This document shows positions 59,231 to 64,000 of a stretch of 64,000 nucleotides of DNA, one piece after another; the stretch's first letter is position 1; every line of letters starts with the position of its first letter. Location of the stretch: positions 24,784,150 through 24,848,149 of the forward strand of contig CM057233.1 of assembly GCA_029891385.1 (NCBI GenBank). The letters run 5' to 3'. Both the position numbers and the translations under genes were made by a program. This DNA is from Erythroxylum novogranatense (lineage: Eukaryota > Streptophyta > Magnoliopsida > Malpighiales > Erythroxylaceae). The notes under the pieces were generated by a model, which was not told where the DNA came from, did not search any database, and worked only from the letters and a program-made list of their open reading frames with translations.

Positions 59231-60251
59231 AGGTTTCTTCTCGACTCTGTTTTCTGGCAATCTTTTCTTCTTGTTGCCTCAGAGTCCTAATCATCGGTGA
59301 TCTCTTTGCTTTCTTCATAACTTCGCTCAAAAGACTTTCTCCTCGTCTTTTTGGCGCACTTTGTTCTGTCCTCTGGGATTGGCTTTCTTCGAGATGAAGA
59401 CTCGCCTGTTTAATGAGAGGTCTTCCTAACACTCTCCTTAGTTCATCCGCAGGCGATCTGGTACTGACTAGATATTGAGAACTTGAAGCGGGAGACTTCT
59501 TCAATACACGCTCCCCCTCAGTTCTTGACTTCCTTGAAGAGTCGGCTTGGTCTTTGTCTACTGTGCTCAGACCCATTCGCCGTATCATGTGTGCATCGAT
59601 CTTGCTCTTCACAGGAACAATTCTTTTAAATCCTTGGTGCAGAAGAATACCGGATTCCTTAAAAATCCTCGTCATAAGCATACCATAAGGATAACTAGTT
59701 GATTCCTTTATCCCCTTAATCATATAATGAAGGATTAAGAAGGGTAAGTCTATGGGATTTCGATTCAGTAGGTAGAAAAGACATTGTTCGTCCAGAGTGG
59801 TCACCAAATGTCTTGAACCAACTCTGGGTAGAATGCAATTAAACAAAATTGCGTGAAGCACCCTAGCCTTTAGAATCAAATTGGATGTCTTCCTCTCCCA
59901 TGAATCATTGGTGCCATATAGTTGCCTTCTGATATTTTCTTTTTTCATACCGACTTGGGACATCCATCCGGCCTTGGTAGACAGTTTCTCACCAATCGAT
60001 GGACAATCGGTCACCTTCTTTATAAGCTCCTTTGTCACAATAACAGATATTCTATCTACAGAAGATACGATGGTGTTGTCTATTAGACGAGCGTTCTTCC
60101 AAAACTCATATACCTCATTCGTGTATACTGGTTCTTGCGTCTGGAAGAAGTTCCTCCAACCAGCTCTTATGATTTCTGGTTCTACATTTATGTCGTCTCT
60201 TCATAGTGACTCAAAGTTCACATGTCTTCCATAAATCATAGCTGCTTTCAT
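59208..60251 (-). pseudogene. Element C extra reading frame with a putative plant transposon protein domain
   Basis: From the ATG at 60249-60251 (MKAAMIYGRHVNFESL), one in-frame TGA follows, then an open block to 59208. The middle, KARVLHAILFNCILPRVGSR followed by TLDEQCLFYLLNRNPIDLP and SYPYGMLMTRIFKESGILL, has the pattern of the 'putative plant transposon protein' domain known from plant proteins linked to copia elements. The C-terminal third is rich in Ser, Arg and Lys. It lies downstream of RNase H in the same orientation, where some copia elements (SIRE) carry an envelope-like gene, but I see no signal peptide or transmembrane helix. The frame is cut by the captured LTR fragment and continues at 33322-34325. 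Domain call from memory of the family pattern. Confidence 0.6.
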
Positions 60252-60593
60252 TGTGTAGAGCAAAAACTGTCTTCTGGAGAGCTTTTTGAGTGAGATGTTT
60301 TGAGAGAATTGGTAAAGCATAAATGAACTGTCAGGAGATGATGAAAAGACCGCAATAATTTCACCTTCAGTCTACTTGAAGGATTATAGTCCGGTGAGTT
60401 CTAGAATCATTAAGAACCTCGAGATTATCAGATTTTTCCCTTCAAAAATCTTCCTTGTGAGAGAAGTTACCAGCTGTAACTCACTGTAACTAACGTCGTT
60501 AGTTTTGACGTTACTTTAGTCCTGACCGTTCACTTAACATAACCATGTTAAGGTTGCGTCTTATCTTCTAGAACCGTTCTTCACTCGATTGGT
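60252..60593 (-). other. Spacer between pol and the extra reading frame of element C
   Basis: About 340 bp without a usable frame. A separate promoter, internal ribosome entry or splice acceptor for the extra frame could lie here, but I see no decisive signal. Confidence 0.5.
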
Positions 60594-61010
60594 TTAGTGA
60601 AGATATCGCCCACCAAGCTTCTGTTTCAATGAATCGTAGAAGCACCACTTTCCTCGAACATAGTCTCTCGAAGTGATGTCGACTTCTATATGCTTCACTC
60701 GAATCTGAATTTGATTCTTTGATAGATTGATTGCTTTGGTGTTGTCGCAATAGATTGGAATCTCCTCTTCGAACTGAATAGTCTTGAGTTGATACTTGAT
60801 CCACAACGTCGTGAGCAAGACTTCGGTATATATATATTCTGCTTCAACGGTTGATAGAGCAATTGAGCTTTGTCTCTTGCTTGACCAGGAGACTAGATTT
60901 CCTCCAAGAAAGTGACATCCTCCACTTGTGCTCTTCCTTTCGATTCTATCTCGGCATAGTCCGCATCGCAATATCCGATTAACTGAAATCTTTACCTTTT
61001 TCAAACATTA
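60594..61010 (-). pseudogene. Element C RNase H
   Basis: A 136-codon block with the copia RNase H pattern: RIERKSTSGGCHFLGGNLVS followed by WSSKRQSSIALSTVEAEYI, then IPIYCDNTKAINLSKN and RVKHIEVDI. In relatives the motif before RIERKSTSG reads like YCDADWAG; here it is RCGLCRD, so the first catalytic Asp appears lost. The block is open to near the expected end of pol. It is separated from RT by about 270 bp of decayed sequence with small frameshifts. Confidence 0.88.
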
Positions 61011-61275
61011 AGCAAAGATCGTAGTACTTATGAGATATCTCAAAAAAATTTAATGCAATAAAATGAGACTCTCTAGATCGGCTTGAAATCTTGCACACAA
61101 GCATACACCGAACAAAATATCAGGTCTACTTGTCAGAAGATACAAGAAGAACCGATCATCCTCTATATAGGGTTTGATCCACCTTCTTACCAAGTTCATC
61201 TTTCGACAAAAGGTTTGAAGGATGCATCTGAGTTGCCATAGGCTTCACATTATTCATATCAAATTTATTCAACAA

Positions 61276-62000
61276 CTATTTCACATACTTTTGTTGATGA
61301 ATGAAGATCTTCTCTTCGGTTTGCTTAACTTGCAACCCAAGAAAGAACTTTAACTCACCCATCATACTCATTTCAAATTCTTTCTTCATTAGACTCTCAA
61401 ACTTCAAGACAACTCCTTTCAAGTAGCACCAAAATGATATCATCAACGAGATCTGTACTAAGATAAAATCATTCTGAAAATTCTTCCTAAAGAACGCCTT
61501 ATCAACTTGACCTCTCATGAAACCATTTTCTATTAAAAGGTATCAGACGATCATACCAAGCTCTAGGAGCTTGCTTTAGGCCGTATAAGGCTTTATGAAG
61601 TCTATATACATAGTCTGGGTTTTTAACATCTTCGAAGCCAGGTGGTTGTTTCACATACACCTCTTCATCTATAAAGCCATTCAGAAATGCACTCTTCACA
61701 TCCATCTGAAACAACTTTATATCATGGCAGATCGCATATGCCAACAAAATCCTTATAGCTTCAAGTCTCGCTACTGGAGCATATGTTTCATTGTAGTCTA
61801 TTCCTTCTTGCTAATTATAGCCTTGTGCTACTAATATAGCCTTATTTCGACTCACTCTTCCTGATTCATCTAACTTATTCTTAAAAACCCATCTGGTTCC
61901 TATAATGGATTTTTTAGATGGTTTCGAAACTAAGGACCAGACGTTATTCCTAGTAAATTGATTCAGCTCCTCTTGCATGGCTAACACCCAAGCTTCATCT
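61276..62000 (-). pseudogene. Element C reverse transcriptase, catalytic motif out of frame
   Basis: Starts near 62000 with ELNQFTRNNVWSLVSKP and GTRWVFKNKL, and continues to LFQMDVKSAFLNGFIDEEVY, VKQPPGFEDVKNPDYVYRLH and KALYGLKQAPRAWYDRL (61502-61747). Next, KNFQNDFILVQI runs into the catalytic site: the bases for VDDII are present (61440-61455) but shifted by one base from the upstream frame, apparently by loss of one base in the Tyr codon. The frame is partly recovered at KFESLMKKEFEMSMMGELKF, then FLGLQVKQTEEKIFIHQQKY. A stop also lies near 61811. SIRE-like by motif. Confidence 0.88.
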
Positions 62001-62362
62001 TGAAGAGCTTCCTCAACCTTCTTAGGCTCTACTTCAGAGATAAAAGCTACATTAGCTTCTCTTCTGAATTTGGACCTTGTCCTAACTCCTTCTGAGGTCT
62101 CTCCGATAATTAGCTCTTCTGGATGAGAACTTTTATACTTCCAATTTCATCTTAGTTCAATAGTTTCCGGAATATCCTCAATTTTGTTCTCATGAGTGTC
62201 TGATGAAGGAGTTTCTGTGGTATCATCTAAGTTCTTTGAAGGACCTTCATTCTCCATATCATCTTCCTTATGGGGTTGAGAACTATCATCAAACTTGACA
62301 AGGATGGTCTCTTCAACAGTCTTTGAAGTAAGGTTGTAAACTCGAAATGCCTTAGACGATGA
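62001..62362 (-). pseudogene. Element C integrase-RT linker region
   Basis: A hydrophilic, acidic stretch is readable in pieces (for example KIEDIPETIEL and TSEGVRTRSKFRREANVAFI, ending EEALQDEAWVLAM before RT). This is the usual variable linker between integrase and RT in copia pol; it has frame changes and stops. Confidence 0.65.
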
Positions 62363-63030
62363 TTAGTATCCTAGAAAGATTCCTGGATAGGTCTTCGAAT
62401 CGAATTTATCCAACATCTCTTTTGTATTCAAAATGGAACATTTGCACCCGAATGGATGAAAGTAAGATATGCTTGGTCTTCTTCCATTCCATAACTCATA
62501 AGGAGTCTTCTTCAACATGGGTCGCAACAAAATTCTATTCTGAATATAGCATGCTGTATTCACAGCTTCTGCCCAGAAATACTTAGGAAGATTCATCTCA
62601 CATAGCATGGTCCTTGCCATCTCTTGAGTCGTCCTATTCTTCCTTTCAACAACTCCATTCTGTTGTGGAGTTCTAGGGGCCGAGAAGTTGTGGGAAATTC
62701 CATTCTCCTCACAGAATACTCTAAACTTCTCATTTTCAAACTCTCTACCATGGTCACTCCCGACATCGGCTATGGACATTCCTTTTCATTCTCAGAACTT
62801 TCGGATAAGGTTCTAAAGCACTTAAAAGACTCATCTTTGTGTGATAAGAACAATATCCAACAAAATCGAGTAAAGTCATCAACAATAACAAGTCCATATT
62901 TCTTTCTGCCAAGACTTATTATCCTTATTGGACCAAATAAATCCATATGTAACAATTCTAAAGGTCTAGATGAGGTTACAAAAATTTTAGAAGAAAAAGA
63001 GGTTTTAACTTGTTTTCCTTTCAAACAATT
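62363..63030 (-). pseudogene. Element C integrase catalytic core, one frameshift
   Basis: Right block 62770-63024: KGKQVKTSF, LELLHMDLFGPIRI (first catalytic Asp), YGLVIVDDFTRFCWILFL. Left block 62363-62779: SDHGREFEN (second Asp), then ISHNFSAPRTPQQNGVVERK (catalytic Glu), followed by ARTMLCEMNLPKYFWAEAVN and FHPFGCKCSILNTKEMLDKF. All three catalytic residues are present, but the blocks are in different frames, joined near 62775. It ends in SKTYPGIFLGY, the usual end of the copia integrase core. Confidence 0.9.
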
Positions 63031-63140
63031 TTCACAGAAAAATTCTTTGTCAAAACTTATTTTGGCAAACCTCTTACCAAATCATGTTTTACCAATTTTG
63101 AAATATGTTTCAAAGAGACATGACCTAGCTTTTATGCAGA
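63031..63140 (-). pseudogene. Element C integrase N-terminal (zinc-binding) region, decayed
   Basis: Between the GAG-pre-integrase block and the integrase core. Words for the expected H..H..C..C segment are readable only in part (a HVSLKHISKLVKHDLVKR-like stretch and CENCLKGK near 63030) and with frame changes. Confidence 0.5.
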
Positions 63141-63530
63141 TTAGTCTTTCTTCTTGTAAGATAGAAAACATGAAATATTTTGACTTTGAAAATCTTCTAA
63201 ATTGATTTTGTAAAGATTGTTTCTTCTCTTGGCAGAGAAAAGTATAGACTCATCTTTGTTTCTGACTTCGCAAAGATTTTGATTGAATGTAACTGTGAAA
63301 CCAGAATCACACAATTGACTGACGCTAATCAAGTTATGCTTCAGACCATCAACAAGTAGTACATTATTTATGCATGCAAAGGAATCTTTACCTATTTTCC
63401 CGATTCCAATAATTTTGCACTGCTGGTTGTCTCCGAAAGTTACCGATCCTCCCTTCTTATACTGAAGGTCTAGGAACATAGACCTTCTTCCCGTCATGTG
63501 TCACGAGCATCTACTGTCTAAATACCAATG
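63141..63530 (-). pseudogene. Element C protease and GAG-pre-integrase region, active site damaged
   Basis: The protease start is WYLDSRC, where copia proteases have DSG; then TGA replaces the Arg codon in CS-R-HMTG (near 63501). After it come [20 protein letters not shown] and [15 protein letters not shown], then [20 protein letters not shown] and the pre-integrase NLYKINLEDF. The usual order of a copia protease is kept, but the catalytic triplet is altered and the frame is stopped a few codons later. Confidence 0.85.
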
Positions 63531-64000
63531 GTGCTTGCCGTATCTTCCAAGGAAGGATATCTGCAGGAGAGACTATTTTATTTTTTGGTACCCAAATTTT
63601 CTTGGGTCCTTTACGGTTAGTAGTATGCATATGATCTGATCTTTGATGCATATAACTAGGAAGTTGATTAAAATGAAATATCCTATAACTTCCTTTTTGA
63701 AAGGCAGATTTTTTACGAGACTGAGTCTTGTTTCCTGTAAACCCTAATCCAGTCTTATCACTCGGATGTCTACATTTTCCAAGCACTTCATTCATTTTCT
63801 TTGTATTTTCTATGAAAGTAGCTAAATCAGCTCATAAATTCTTAATCCTTAGTTTAAGTTGATTGATCTCTTCTGATCTGTCTACAAACTTCCTTTTATC
63901 TTCTAATTTTAAACAAATATTTTCTCTCTCTATTACCTCAGTATGTCTAATATTTTCTACATACTTTTTCTTTAACAGCTTGTACTGTTTCAGAATAGCA
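63511..64000 (-). pseudogene. Element C Gag C-terminal part, coiled coil and linker (cut by window end)
   Basis: From 64000 leftwards: a Lys/Glu-rich helix (KQYKLLKKKYVENI, VIERENICLKLEDKRK, then EEINQLKLRIKNL) with coiled-coil heptad spacing, a TGA near 63832, then MNEVLGKCRHPSDKTGLGFT, the usual segment before the protease in SIRE-like Gag. A basic linker ends in KGPKKIWVPKNK. The zinc knuckle and Gag core would be further right, outside the window. Stops mean this copy gives no Gag. Confidence 0.78.

Larger units (their letters stand above)
31853..64000 (-). mobile_element. Element C: SIRE-like Ty1/copia element (right end outside window)
   Basis: On the - strand: gag (right edge), protease, integrase, RT and RNase H in copia order. 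An extra reading frame follows, then a polypurine tract and the 3' LTR (31853-32891). It interrupts the 3' LTR of B at a CAACA site. D, with E inside it, lies within a captured LTR fragment in C's extra frame. RT motifs (QMDVKSAFLNG, LYGLKQAPRAWY, EFEMSMMGEL) resemble the SIRE/Opie group. Stops and frameshifts in every domain make it inactive. The 5' LTR is to the right of the window. Confidence 0.88.

Noticed and set aside
59208..60251. Envelope gene for element C
   Set aside because: Position fits a SIRE-type envelope-like gene, but there is no signal peptide, transmembrane helix or glycoprotein pattern; the sequence resembles a plant transposon protein domain instead.

Overview
This window is plant nuclear DNA (AT-rich, higher-plant retrotransposon families, probably a dicot; I cannot name the species). 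I found no host gene, tRNA or rRNA. Nearly all of it is LTR retrotransposons nested inside one another; every protein-coding remnant belongs to a transposon and is broken.

Layout. (1) 1-10474, + strand: a non-autonomous Ty3/gypsy element of Athila-like type, with 1.87-kb LTRs, a tRNA-Asp primer site, a gag-like relic and a purine tract. Its 5' LTR (start cut by the window) is split by a 4.25-kb solo LTR at 894-5146 with a 5-bp target duplication. (2) 10475-12378: flanking DNA holding a fold-back (MITE-like) element and a tandem duplication around a (TG)n tract. (3) 12379 to the window end: five retroelements nested like Russian dolls. Element A (Tekay-like chromovirus, - strand; 3' LTR 12379-15480, pol-gag relic 15485-19536) is cut in gag by element B (+ strand, 4.5-kb LTRs, no recognisable genes; 19537-31852). 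B's 3' LTR is cut by element C (Ty1/copia, SIRE-like, - strand, 31853 to beyond 64000). C's extra reading frame downstream of pol carries a captured piece of an A-type LTR, and that piece is cut by element D (Tekay-like, - strand, 34446-58786, target duplication CAAAA). D's reverse transcriptase is cut by element E (- strand, 41165-51752, target duplication ACTGG), which has two 5.0-kb LTRs around only 559 bp.

How the parts relate. A, C and D keep readable gag, protease, RT, RNase H and integrase remnants; B, E and the Athila-like element lack pol and would depend on proteins from relatives. All four Tekay-type internal ends (A, B, D, E) keep the same 18-nt palindrome beside the polypurine tract, even where coding has gone. 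D's two LTRs carry a polypyrimidine minisatellite of very different length (about 1.1 kb against 2.1 kb).

Caution: differences between the D and E LTR pairs are unusually rich in small indels and CAG/CTG-to-CG/CCG-type changes, which look at least partly like long-read consensus error, so some frameshifts in D may not be real. All positions and similarity counts were read by eye; no database search was run.
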